Both the position numbers and the translations under genes were made by a program. Of a stretch of DNA of 64,000 nucleotides, positions 37,885-46,069 are shown piece by piece (the stretch's first letter is position 1; each line of letters starts with the position of its first letter). The notes beneath the pieces were generated by a model. The model was not told the DNA's origin. It worked only from the letters and a program-made list of their open reading frames with translations, and did not search any database. This stretch comes from Yinghuangia soli (GTDB lineage: Bacteria > Actinomycetota > Actinomycetes > Streptomycetales > Streptomycetaceae). The stretch is from assembly GCF_021502675.1 (NCBI RefSeq), contig NZ_JAKFHA010000034.1, positions 21,125 through 85,124 on the forward strand. The letters are read 5' to 3'.

Positions 37885-37983
37885 CCGGCCGCGCCCGGCT
37901 TCGCCGGGACGACTGCAGGCTCGCGGTCGGCGGCCGGCGCCTCGTTCCACGGGCCGGTCGAGGCGATGGCCATGCGGGGATGC

Positions 37984-38481
37984 TCAGTCGGCCGGGTCGC
38001 CTTCCTCGCCGGGGGAGGCGGCTGCCGGTGCGAGCTTCGCTGCGATTCGGGTGAGGGCGGCGAGATCCTCGGGCTCGAGGAGGTCGGCGAAGTGCCGGCG
38101 TACGGATTCCAGGTGCGCGGGTGTCGCGGTCCGGAGAGTGTCGGTGCCGAGTCGGGTGAGGACGAGGAGGCAGCCGCGCCCGTCCGCGGGGTCCGGTGCC
38201 CGCCGGATCAGGCCCCGGGTCTCCATCCGGCTCGCGTGTCGCGACAGCCTGCTCTTCGACCAGCCCATCTTCGCTGCCTGCTCGCGGAGGGTGCTGGTGA
38301 CGCCGGGGCGTTCCACCAGGGTGCTCAGTACTTCGTAGTCGGGTTCGGACAGGCCCGTCTCGGCGAGGTCGCGTGCGGTGGCCTCGCGCACGGCGATCGT
38401 CATGCGGCGGTAGGCGCGCCACGCCGCCTCCTCGCGCTCGTCCAGCCATGGTGCCGCGGACCCCGGCAGTCTCGTTGACAT
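37984..38481 (-). CDS. MarR-family regulator, leaderless start
   Basis: 165 residues: MarR winged helix with the EREEAAWRAYRRMTIAVREATARDL first helix, LREQAAKMGWSKSRLSRHASRMETRGL recognition region and DGRGCLLVLTRLG wing. Only 30 bases separate its ATG from the divergent FMN-reductase ATG. A TAGAAT -10 candidate (38488-38493, minus strand) places transcription start at or next to the A of the ATG, so the message is probably leaderless. Expected to repress both genes through the ATGTAAAC/GTTTACAT repeat. Confidence 0.85.
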   Translation of the reverse strand: MSTRLPGSAAPWLDEREEAAWRAYRRMTIAVREATARDLAETGLSEPDYEVLSTLVERPGVTSTLREQAAKMGWSKSRLSRHASRMETRGLIRRAPDPADGRGCLLVLTRLGTDTLRTATPAHLESVRRHFADLLEPEDLAALTRIAAKLAPAAASPGEEGDPAD

Positions 38482-38514
38482 GTAAACATTCTACTGCCTA
38501 ATGTCGTTTACATG
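38476..38514 (+). promoter_or_regulatory. Divergent promoter with embedded operator
   Basis: TTGACA (38476-38481), a 17-base spacer and TAATGT (38499-38504) form a consensus-like housekeeping promoter whose start point falls at about 38511-38512, the reductase ATG. ATGTAAAC (38480) and GTTTACAT (38506) are inverted arms overlapping both start codons. Confidence 0.7.
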
Positions 38515-39618
38515 TTTACGAAATCTCCTCTGCGCGTCATGGTCCTGACCTCCAGCACGCGTCCCGGGGCCATCGGGCCCGCCATCGCCGACTGGTTCGC
38601 GGAAGCGGTCGGGCCGCTGGCGGCAACGCTCGGCGCCGAGTTGCACCCCGTCTCCTTGAGCGAGCTCGCCCTGCCCTTCCTCGACGAGGGCGAGCATCCG
38701 TCCTCGGGCATCTACCGCCACGAGCACACGAAGGAGTGGAGCGGGCTCGTCGACGCGGCCGACGGATTCGTCGTCGTGACGCCGGAATACAACTACGGGA
38801 TGCCCGCCAGTCTGAAGAACGCACTCGACTACCTGCACCGGGAGTGGGCGTGGAAGCCCATGGGCTTCGTCAGCTACGGCAACACCTCCGCCGGCACCCG
38901 ATCGGTCCAGCACACGAAGGAGGTGGCCACGACCCTGCGTCTCGTTCCCCTCGGCGCCACCGTCGCGCTCCGCCTGGACGAGGCGATCGACGGCGGCCGT
39001 GTGCGGCCGACTCCCCGTCTCACCGCCGCCGCCGAAGGCGTGCTGCGCGAACTGGTCCGGTTGTCCCACGCCCTTCGACCGATGCGCGAGGCACTGCGCG
39101 AGGACAACACCGCCGGGCCCGTCGCCGGCAGCTACGTCCGCGAGCTGAACCCGGACGACGCGCCCGAGGCCACCGTGCTGCAGCGCTGCTGCTGGGTGGA
39201 CGAAGCCGTGGACAACGCGTCCCTCGACCTCGCACCGCTGCGGGAGAGCGTGGACGACGTCGCGCAGTGGCTGTCGGAATGGACGGTTGCCGGGCTATGG
39301 CGCGACGGGCGCCTGATCGGGATGGTCCGCGTCCGGCACGACGGCGACACCGGACACATCGGCCGACTCGCGGTCGCCCCGGACATGCGGGGCACAGGAA
39401 TAGGCCGCTGGCTCCTCCGCCACGCCCGGCAGGCCTTGACCCCGACCTGCACCCGTATCGCGCTCAGCACCGGGGTCGGGAGCGTCCGCAACATCGCTCT
39501 CTACCAGAGCGAGGGATTCGTGGCAGACGGCAGTGGGGCCGAAGGCATCGTCCACCTCAGCAAGGCGATCCCCGACCACACGCTCATCGGCGCAGGGCAC
39601 GAGCCCTTGGCCGGGTAG
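38512..39618 (+). CDS. NADPH-dependent FMN reductase fused to GNAT acetyltransferase
   Basis: 368 residues in one frame. Residues 1-195 are a flavodoxin-fold FMN reductase (VLTSSTRPGAIG at the phosphate loop, PEYNYGMPASLKNALDYL). Residues about 208-360 are a GNAT acetyltransferase with the acetyl-CoA motif LAVAPDMRGTGIGRWLL and the NIALYQSEGF end. The first part reduces quinones or nitro compounds; the second acetylates an amine. Together they may detoxify an aromatic amine precursor (inference). No ribosome site; the start is leaderless. It ends 4 bases from the convergent Mrr-like gene. Confidence 0.88.
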   Translation: MFTKSPLRVMVLTSSTRPGAIGPAIADWFAEAVGPLAATLGAELHPVSLSELALPFLDEGEHPSSGIYRHEHTKEWSGLVDAADGFVVVTPEYNYGMPASLKNALDYLHREWAWKPMGFVSYGNTSAGTRSVQHTKEVATTLRLVPLGATVALRLDEAIDGGRVRPTPRLTAAAEGVLRELVRLSHALRPMREALREDNTAGPVAGSYVRELNPDDAPEATVLQRCCWVDEAVDNASLDLAPLRESVDDVAQWLSEWTVAGLWRDGRLIGMVRVRHDGDTGHIGRLAVAPDMRGTGIGRWLLRHARQALTPTCTRIALSTGVGSVRNIALYQSEGFVADGSGAEGIVHLSKAIPDHTLIGAGHEPLAG

Positions 39619-39622
39619 ACCT

Positions 39623-40387
39623 CTAGTACTCGGCCGGAAAGCGGGACTCGGCGGCGTCCACCAGGGACGTCAGGGGCGTTCCGCGCATCCACCGGGAGAG
39701 GAGGTCCCGGTCCACCAGCACGATGCCCTGGTCCTCGGCCAGGTCGAGGGCGGGGTCGGTGAAGCGGCACGAGGCGACGAACACGGCCACGTCGGCGGCG
39801 TGTACGGGCCGCGCGGTGCCGACGAAGCGCTGCATGTCGGGGCTTCCGACGCTGCGGTCCTCCGCGTAGCGCTTGCACTGGATCACCAGCGTCCTGCCGT
39901 CCGGCAAATACGCGGTCACGTCGGCGCAGAGATCGCCCGCGCCCCCGTCGACTCCGACCCGGGTGCAGCCGTCGCGCAGGCACAGCGCCGCGACGTGGCG
40001 TTCGAACTCGGGGCCGTCCATGAGGTCCACGTCCGCGAGCAGGTGTGTGACGCGGCCGCTCTCCTCGCGGTAGGCCGCGCGGCGCAGGGAGCCGCGCATC
40101 GAGGTGACCCCGACGGCCAGGACGATGACCGCCGCGGCGAGCGCGCAGATACCGGTAAGGATCCGCCACTCGCGGAGGAAGGCCGCGATGCCGGCGGCGA
40201 GCAGGAACGCGACGGTGAGTTGGCCGTACAGCCGTGCCAGCCGCGGGCTCGGCCGCGACGACCACCTGCGCCGCTGCCCTTCCGACTGCCAGGTCCGCTC
40301 GGCCCGCCGAGCCCGACGAGTCCGGCCTACCCGCCCGGCGCGCCCGCACCTCCCCGAACTCCTCGGCGAATCAACTGCGTTGCCCAT
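39623..40387 (-). CDS. Membrane-anchored Mrr-like restriction endonuclease
   Basis: 254 residues: a basic N-terminal region, two hydrophobic helices (TVAFLLAAGIAAFL and ILTGICALAAAVIVLAVGV, about 95-140) and a C-terminal Mrr_cat domain of the PD-(D/E)xK superfamily. The catalytic pattern is D in GDLCADV and QCK in LVIQCKRY. Mrr enzymes cut modified or foreign DNA; tethering to the membrane suggests action on incoming DNA. ATG 40387 is chosen; GTG 40393 is equally possible. Divergent from the GTPase gene. Confidence 0.82.
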   Translation of the reverse strand: MGNAVDSPRSSGRCGRAGRVGRTRRARRAERTWQSEGQRRRWSSRPSPRLARLYGQLTVAFLLAAGIAAFLREWRILTGICALAAAVIVLAVGVTSMRGSLRRAAYREESGRVTHLLADVDLMDGPEFERHVAALCLRDGCTRVGVDGGAGDLCADVTAYLPDGRTLVIQCKRYAEDRSVGSPDMQRFVGTARPVHAADVAVFVASCRFTDPALDLAEDQGIVLVDRDLLSRWMRGTPLTSLVDAAESRFPAEY

Positions 40388-40631
40388 CGCCACCCCCTGC
40401 TCCCCGGCCCGACAGCCTGCCTTCCGCACACTGCCCCGCAAGATCGATCTCACGCGCAGCGCCGCCGAGCGGATATCCCCGGGATCCGCGACCCGGGCAC
40501 GAGCGCAGGATGGCACCCATGCGGGTCGGCGCGCGGGCCCTCCGGAGGATCTGCACCCGGGATTCTTTACGTGTGCCCTGCGGCGCGGGCACTCTGTTTT
40601 TCAAGGTCCACATGGCGGGGGGCGGGGTGTC

Positions 40632-41849
40632 GTGCACGACGAGCGGGCCGCACTAAGGGTGATCGCGCTGGGGGTGCCCGGGGCCGGCAAGACGACGTAT
40701 CTGGCGGCACTCCACCATGAGGTCAAGAGCGATCCGTTCCCGGGGGTTTCGGTATCGCTGGCGCAGGTGGCGAAAGCCGCGGAGCTGGACCGGATCCACG
40801 GGCAGGCCGCCGACCCCGGCCAGGGATGGCCGGCCGCGACGCGCACGGGCCAAGGCTTACGGGAGTTCACGTTCCGGTTGGTCGTGGAGGCGACCCGGGT
40901 CACCTGGCGGGGGCGGATGGTCGGCAGCCGCCATCCGGTCCTGTCGCTGACGTACCTCGACTACGCGGGCGAGTTCATCCCCGACGCCGACCTGTACGCG
41001 GAGGAGGCCGAGGAGTTCGACGAGCAGCTCAAGGCCGCGCACGCGCTGCTCGGCATCATCGACGGCCACCAACTTCTGATGTACATGCTGGGTTCCGGGC
41101 GGGAGGAGGTGTTCCTGGCGAACCTGGCGCGGATCGTCGGGCGCCTGAAGGGCGCCGCCCAGCCTGTGCACTTCCTGGTCACCAAGTGGGACCTGTTCGC
41201 GGGCCGCTTCACCTTCGCCGAGGTGTGCGAAGCGCTGCTGTCCACACCCGCCGAGACGGGGTTCGCAGCCTTCGTCGCGAACCGTTCGGCGCGCCGGAGG
41301 CTGTTCGGGAGGACGCTTCTGGGCCGGGTGCGGCTGATCCCGGTCAGCGGCTACGGCGGCATCGCCTTCCTCGACGGCGACATGACCGTGCAGCGCGACC
41401 CCGCCGGCCGCCGCACGCAGGAGAACGTGATCGTCCCGCTGGCGGCGGCGGTCGCCGACATCGCCGACCACTTCCTCCAGATCGCCACGGTGCCCGGCAA
41501 CCCGGAAGAGATCGAGGCGGACCGGCAGGCGGCCGTGGAGTTCGGGAAGGCCGCGAACTCCGGTGCCGAACTCCGCGTCGGGCCGAGCGGCGTGAACGTC
41601 ATCGCCCTCGCGATCTTCACCGCGGTGCTCGCCATGCCCAAGCTCGGACGGCTGATCGCCGTACCCGGGATGGCGCTGGGCCGATCGGCGCGGCGGCAGT
41701 ACCGTCGGGTCAGGGCACGGCGGCTCGCCGGCGTGCGTACCGTCGAAGGCGCCGCGTTCTACCTCGCCGACCTGGTGGCGGCCGAGATGGACGCCTTCGA
41801 CAGCCGTTTTCCCGGATCGAAACTGACCTACGAACCGCCCCGCCGGTGA
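40632..41849 (+). CDS. P-loop GTPase, possibly of the double-GTPase/conflict-system type
   Basis: 405 residues. P-loop GVPGAGKTTY near 14-23, G3-like LDYAGE near 110 and G4 TKWDLF near 184 mark a GTPase domain with a large insert between motifs. A hydrophobic stretch (VIALAIFTAVLAM) near 320 and a basic C-terminal part suggest membrane association. The family is not firmly recognised; the arrangement resembles GTPases reported in actinobacterial conflict systems. Codon 76 is TTA (40857-40859), the only in-frame TTA noticed in the window. GTG start with a G-rich site upstream. Followed 14 bases later by a tail-anchored partner. Confidence 0.65.
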   Translation: MHDERAALRVIALGVPGAGKTTYLAALHHEVKSDPFPGVSVSLAQVAKAAELDRIHGQAADPGQGWPAATRTGQGLREFTFRLVVEATRVTWRGRMVGSRHPVLSLTYLDYAGEFIPDADLYAEEAEEFDEQLKAAHALLGIIDGHQLLMYMLGSGREEVFLANLARIVGRLKGAAQPVHFLVTKWDLFAGRFTFAEVCEALLSTPAETGFAAFVANRSARRRLFGRTLLGRVRLIPVSGYGGIAFLDGDMTVQRDPAGRRTQENVIVPLAAAVADIADHFLQIATVPGNPEEIEADRQAAVEFGKAANSGAELRVGPSGVNVIALAIFTAVLAMPKLGRLIAVPGMALGRSARRQYRRVRARRLAGVRTVEGAAFYLADLVAAEMDAFDSRFPGSKLTYEPPRR

Positions 41850-41863
41850 CCAGGGAGGGCACG

Positions 41864-42403
41864 GTGGACGAGCTTGTCCCGTTCCTGCTCGCCCGTACCC
41901 GCACCGCGGGCGAGCGGTTCGTCGTCGGCCCGGGCGGGCCGGCCGAGCACGACCTGCGCCGGGCCGTGTCCCGGGGCGACGCCCGGGAGTTCCCCCGCGA
42001 CACGCGCTACCGCGTCGTCGCCTACGGGCCCGACCGGCACGCCGTCTACCGGGAGTTCGAACTGACCGCCGACGACCTCGGGGTCGCCGGTCCGGTCCGG
42101 GACGAGCACGGGCGCGCGATCCTCGCGATCGAAGGAGCCGCGGTCACCGGCGACCCTTTTGCGGTGGACGCCGCCGATCTCGCCACTGCCCACGAGCACA
42201 TGCTCCGCCGCTACGCCGAACTCTGGCGGACCGAGGAGGCGTCCCACCCGCGCCCGGTTCAGCCCCTGCCCTCCCCGCCGCGGGCAACGCCCCGCCCTCC
42301 GGCGCCCAAGCCTGCCCGGACGCCTCCCGCCCGGTCCCTTTGGCTCTGGAGCGTTCCGTTGGCGCTGCTGCTCGCCGCCCTCCTGGTGATCGCGCTGCGC
42401 TGA
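41864..42403 (+). CDS. Tail-anchored partner protein of the GTPase
   Basis: 179 residues: an N-terminal alpha/beta-looking region (DELVPFLLARTRTAGERFVVGPGG, YREFELTADDLG), a proline-rich linker of about 40 residues and one C-terminal helix, LWLWSVPLALLLAALLVIAL. The catalytic part would face the cytoplasm. No family recognised. GTG 41864 has a perfect AGGGAGG five bases upstream; GTG 41846 would overlap the GTPase stop. The tight link suggests that the two proteins work together. Confidence 0.7.
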   Translation: MDELVPFLLARTRTAGERFVVGPGGPAEHDLRRAVSRGDAREFPRDTRYRVVAYGPDRHAVYREFELTADDLGVAGPVRDEHGRAILAIEGAAVTGDPFAVDAADLATAHEHMLRRYAELWRTEEASHPRPVQPLPSPPRATPRPPAPKPARTPPARSLWLWSVPLALLLAALLVIALR

Positions 42404-42409
42404 CGGTTC

Positions 42410-42456
42410 GACGTCCGGACCTCCTCGCCCGGCCGGACGCCTGACCACCGGACGTC
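42410..42456. terminator. Possible terminator between convergent genes
   Basis: GACGTCCGG and CCGGACGTC are exact inverted 9-mers separated by 29 bases that can themselves pair partly (CCCGGCCGG). They lie in the 96-base convergent gap. Confidence 0.4.
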
Positions 42457-42499
42457 AGAGACGCCGTCGGGCGCGGGACGGGTCCGGGCCGCGCACGCA

Positions 42500-43747
42500 C
42501 TACAGACGGCCGGTGACGATCAAGGGAAGCGGTGGCGGCGCGAAGTCCGCGCTGTAGGCGCCGACCACGGTGACGCGGCCGGCGTCGACACCGACCCGCC
42601 ACCCCGTGCTGAGCGCCCCGACCCCGGTCGGGAGGTCGAGGGACCGGACCTGACCGCCGACGACCCGTATTCCGTAAAGCCGTTCGTCGACCATGTACCC
42701 CTCGATGCCCACCGCGACGATGCCGCCTGGCGCGAGTGCGACGCCGTACAGCTCGCCGGTCTCGGCGGGGACGGGCACCTCCGTCCACCGGCGGCCGTCC
42801 CAGTGCATCGCGAGCGGTCGAGCCGGGGCGCCCTCGCCGGCTTTCCACTGCCCGACCGCCCACACGTCGTGCGCGCTGCGCGCCGCCACGGAGTCGAAGG
42901 CGCCGAGGGCGCCGGAAAAGGCCGGAGCGGGGACCACCGACCAGGCTCGGCCGTCGAAGCGCAGCATGATCGGCCGGCCGTCGACGTCGGACCTGCCGAC
43001 CGCGAAGACGTCGTCGCCGGTGGGCGTTGCGCTGATCGAGTCGAGCGCCCAGCTGTCGGACACATGGGGGAGCGGCACTTGCTGCCAGGCCCGCCCGTCC
43101 CAGTGGACGACGAATCCGGTCTGCCGGAGCGTCGGCCACGGCTCGCCTCCGTCCGGATCCGGAATCGTGACGAACGAGGCGGCCCACCCGACGGCCCACA
43201 CGTCCGAAGGGCCGCGCGAGGCCAGGCCCAGCAGGCCGCCGTACTCGGATCCGGCCGGCAGCGGCGCTTCCCGGACCTGCCACGAACGTCCGTCCCAGTG
43301 CTGGGTGGTGACGAACGGGGAGTGGTTCGGGGAGTCGCCGACCAGCCAGACGTCGCGGGGCGAGGTCGCGGAGATGGCGTTGACCCGGCCGGTCACTCCG
43401 GGCGCGGTCGGCATCTGCGTCCATCCCGGGCCGCGGCGCAGGTCCTGCACGTAGAGGACGGGCGTGGACCACGGCGGTTCGTCGAGGACGCGGAACCCCG
43501 ATACCCACGTGGTGGCGTGGTCCAGTTGGGCCATGCCGGTCAGGCTGCCCGGATCGGCGGGCAGGTCCGCGACCACCCACCGTGCGGGGGCCGCGGCCGC
43601 CGCGGTTCCGGTCGTCGCCGTCCCGGCCACCAGCGCCCCGGCGCCGGCGAGCGCGGCGGCCATGAAGCGGAGCCGCCTCCGGAAGCCGCGAATCCTTGGC
43701 CGCGACGACGAACTTCTCTTGCTTTTCAGGACTTTGCCCTCGGACAT
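42500..43747 (-). CDS. Secreted beta-propeller-like protein
   Basis: 415 residues. A long basic leader and hydrophobic stretch (FMAAALAGAGALVAGTATTG) form a signal peptide with cleavage near AAAAAP. The mature protein has four to six repeats of about 50-60 residues with the pattern S-x-DVWAVG ... HWDGRxWxxVPxP, typical of secreted kelch-like propellers in actinomycetes. Likely a binding scaffold on or outside the cell; no catalytic motif is visible. Stands alone. Confidence 0.75.
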   Translation of the reverse strand: MSEGKVLKSKRSSSSRPRIRGFRRRLRFMAAALAGAGALVAGTATTGTAAAAAPARWVVADLPADPGSLTGMAQLDHATTWVSGFRVLDEPPWSTPVLYVQDLRRGPGWTQMPTAPGVTGRVNAISATSPRDVWLVGDSPNHSPFVTTQHWDGRSWQVREAPLPAGSEYGGLLGLASRGPSDVWAVGWAASFVTIPDPDGGEPWPTLRQTGFVVHWDGRAWQQVPLPHVSDSWALDSISATPTGDDVFAVGRSDVDGRPIMLRFDGRAWSVVPAPAFSGALGAFDSVAARSAHDVWAVGQWKAGEGAPARPLAMHWDGRRWTEVPVPAETGELYGVALAPGGIVAVGIEGYMVDERLYGIRVVGGQVRSLDLPTGVGALSTGWRVGVDAGRVTVVGAYSADFAPPPLPLIVTGRL

Positions 43748-43862
43748 GCCCCGCTCCTCCCCCGTTCGGGACGGGTGTCGCCCCGAGACTGAGGGGGGTC
43801 TACCGTGGGCCGCTTTCGGTTACACCTCTCCCAATGAACAAGTTGGTTCAGGCTTCCGCAGG

Positions 43863-44309
43863 TCAGATCGACAGGCCGTGCCGGTCGGCGATCTCGGCGA
43901 GAGTGGCGCGCAGCGTCTCCTTGGCTTTGCCGGAAAGCCCGTCCAGGAGTTCGGCGTCGACGGCGTGGGCGTCGGCCGTGCACTGGGCGAGCAGCGTATG
44001 GCCGGCTTCGGTGAGGGACAGGACCTGGCGGCGGCGGTCGACCGGGTCGCGTTCGCGGCGCACCGCGCCCAGTTGCTCCAGCCGGTCGGCGAGTCCGACG
44101 ACCAGGCTCGGAGCCACCCGCAGCACCCCGGCGAGGTCTTGCTGCGACTCGGCGCCTCCGGCGGCGAGCGCGGCAAGCAGGGCCACGTGCTTGGGCTTGA
44201 CGCCGTGCGCCGCGATGCGCGCGGTGAACCTGTCGGCGGCCAGCGCGCCGAGTCTCCCGAGCCGGAAGGCGGCTGTGTCCGCGAGCGGCGCCCCCTTGAC
44301 GTCCTTCAT
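43863..44309 (-). CDS. MarR-family regulator of the DUF2568 gene
   Basis: 148 residues: MarR fold with LAALAAGGAESQQDLAGVLRVAPSLVVGLADRLEQLG and a DPVDRRRQVLSLTEAG wing. Divergent from the small membrane protein gene at 44392, with a strong inverted repeat just upstream of its start, so repression of both is expected. ATG 44309 or 44321; neither has a clear ribosome site, so the message may be short-leadered. Confidence 0.87.
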   Translation of the reverse strand: MKDVKGAPLADTAAFRLGRLGALAADRFTARIAAHGVKPKHVALLAALAAGGAESQQDLAGVLRVAPSLVVGLADRLEQLGAVRRERDPVDRRRQVLSLTEAGHTLLAQCTADAHAVDAELLDGLSGKAKETLRATLAEIADRHGLSI

Positions 44310-44330
44310 GGCGGAAACCATAACATGACA

Positions 44331-44357
44331 AGAATCATTCAGAGTGAGAATGATTCT
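44331..44357. promoter_or_regulatory. MarR operator candidate, 10-bp arms
   Basis: AGAATCATTC and GAATGATTCT are exact inverted arms around a 7-base spacer. Strikingly AT-rich for this genome and placed between the divergent MarR and DUF2568 genes. Confidence 0.8.
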
Positions 44358-44391
44358 GAGGTTGTAGCTATGGCTATGCGGAGGGATCCAT

Positions 44392-44721
44392 ATGAAGATG
44401 CCCGTCCTCGTCGTCGTCTTCCTGGCGGAACTCGCGGTCCTGGGTGCCGTCGGCCGGTGGGGGTTCACCGCGCGGCCGGAGCCGGCGTGGAAGCTGGTGC
44501 TGGGAATCGGCGGCCCAGCGGTGATGATCGCGCTGTGGGCGCTGTTCGGTGCGCCGACGGCTGCCTACAAGGTGCACGGGGTGGCACGCGTCGCCTTCGA
44601 ACTCGCCTGGTTCGGAACGGGCGTCACCGCCGTGGCGGTGACCGGCTACCTCACCGCGGCAGTCGCATTCGGCGCAACCATCATCCTGGCCAAAGCCCTG
44701 GCCGCCCTTTGGCACCTGTAG
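44392..44721 (+). CDS. YrdB-like DUF2568 membrane protein
   Basis: 109 residues with four predicted helices. The start VLVVVFLAELAVLGAVGRWGF and the FGAPTAAYKVHG loop are typical of DUF2568 (YrdB family). Function unknown. GGAGG lies 8 bases before the ATG. Probably the single target of the divergent MarR repressor, which suggests a stress- or ligand-induced role at the membrane. Confidence 0.85.
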   Translation: MKMPVLVVVFLAELAVLGAVGRWGFTARPEPAWKLVLGIGGPAVMIALWALFGAPTAAYKVHGVARVAFELAWFGTGVTAVAVTGYLTAAVAFGATIILAKALAALWHL

Positions 44722-44782
44722 TACCGAGAACGGGAGTACACCGAGTACGACTTGCTTGAGCTTGCAAGCCCTCGCCGCCTAC

Positions 44783-46006
44783 CTACGTCGCGACGGCCGA
44801 GGCGGACAGCAGGGTTGCGGCGGCGAGGCTTCCCCAGAGCGTGGCCGAACCGTGCGCGGCAAGCGTGGTGATGACTGCCGGAGAGACTGCGAGACCGAAG
44901 CCTGTGGAGACCTGGAAGCGGGCGAGGCTGCGTCCCAGGACGCGGGCCGGCACGAGGGCGGTGACGAGTGCGGTGGCGCTGCCGGCGTAGATGATCTCGC
45001 CGATCGTGCAGGCCACGGACACCAGCGCGACGGCCGGAGGGCCCCAGCCCTGCCCGAGCGAAGCGGCCGCGAGGAACCCGAGGTAGGAGGCGGCCAGCAC
45101 CACACCGGCAAGAGCCAGCACGCGCTGCCGGGGGTAGCGGGAGAGCAGAACTGTGACCGGGACCTGCAGGGTGACCACCAGGACCGTGTTCGCCACGAAG
45201 ATGGCTGCCGACCACATGGGGGACGCGTGCAGCTGCGTCACCAAAATCAGCGGCAGCGCGATCTCGGGGACGTTGAGGCAGAAGACGTAGATGACGTTGG
45301 CGGCCAGCAGCCCGCGCATCCGAGGTGCCGGCGCGTCGGCCGCCGCCCCCTTTTCCGCAGCGGCGGCCGGATCCGTGCGCAACTGAACGGACCACGCCAA
45401 AGCCGCCGCGATCAGGTACGCGACCCCGGTAGCCGCCGCCAGCACCTGCAACGCCGCGGCGCCGCCCGCCAGGCACGCAGTGGCGAGCAGCGCGCCCACC
45501 CCCAACCCCGCGTTGCGCAGTGCGCGTCCCGCCGCCAGCGCGGCGTCGCGTTCGCGCCCCTCGGAGACGGTGGCCACCAGCGCTGCATGGGCGGCCGGCC
45601 ACGCCTGGTTCCCGATGCCCAGGAACAGCGCGGCTCCCGCGAACGGCCAGACCTGCCCCGCCGGGGTGGCCAGCAGCAGCACCACACCCGCCACCCGTAC
45701 CAGCATGGCTGCCGCCACCACCGTGCTGCGCGCGCCCCGGTCCAGCCATCGGCCGACCCCGGGCATGCACACCAGCCCAGCGACGATCCCGGCGGTCATG
45801 GCGATGCCGGTGGCCGACGGGGACAGCTTCAGCACCATCACCCCGTAGAGCAGCAGAAACGGCCGGAGCAGCCCTGTGCCGAGCGCGTCCACGGCCAACG
45901 CGACGGCATAGCGGGGACCGCCCGAAGCACGGACGAGGACACGCGCTCGGATCTTGGTAGTGGTCGGCATGGCGTCCACGGTGCGTTCGGCCGCCGCGGC
46001 CATCAC
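44783..46006 (-). CDS. MFS transporter
   Basis: 407 residues with twelve predicted helices and the motif-A-like loop GVGRWLDRGARSTV between helices 2 and 3. Of the drug/metabolite exporter type without identifiable substrate. GTG 46006 is directly followed by ATG 46003, so the start is uncertain by one codon. Divergent from the ArsR-like regulator at 46070 across a 63-base region with a near-perfect palindrome, hence a regulator-target pair. Confidence 0.87.
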   Translation of the reverse strand: MMAAAAERTVDAMPTTTKIRARVLVRASGGPRYAVALAVDALGTGLLRPFLLLYGVMVLKLSPSATGIAMTAGIVAGLVCMPGVGRWLDRGARSTVVAAAMLVRVAGVVLLLATPAGQVWPFAGAALFLGIGNQAWPAAHAALVATVSEGRERDAALAAGRALRNAGLGVGALLATACLAGGAAALQVLAAATGVAYLIAAALAWSVQLRTDPAAAAEKGAAADAPAPRMRGLLAANVIYVFCLNVPEIALPLILVTQLHASPMWSAAIFVANTVLVVTLQVPVTVLLSRYPRQRVLALAGVVLAASYLGFLAAASLGQGWGPPAVALVSVACTIGEIIYAGSATALVTALVPARVLGRSLARFQVSTGFGLAVSPAVITTLAAHGSATLWGSLAAATLLSASAVAT

Positions 46007-46009
46007 GCG

Positions 46010-46030
46010 GGTTGACGGAATCCGTCAACC
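46010..46030. promoter_or_regulatory. ArsR-type operator candidate
   Basis: GGTTGACGGA-A-TCCGTCAACC: exact 10-bp arms with a one-base centre, 4 bases from the MFS start codon and 39 from the regulator start. Confidence 0.85.
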
Positions 46031-46069
46031 GACACATTCGTTCTCCATCCGACCAGCGATGATCAGAAG

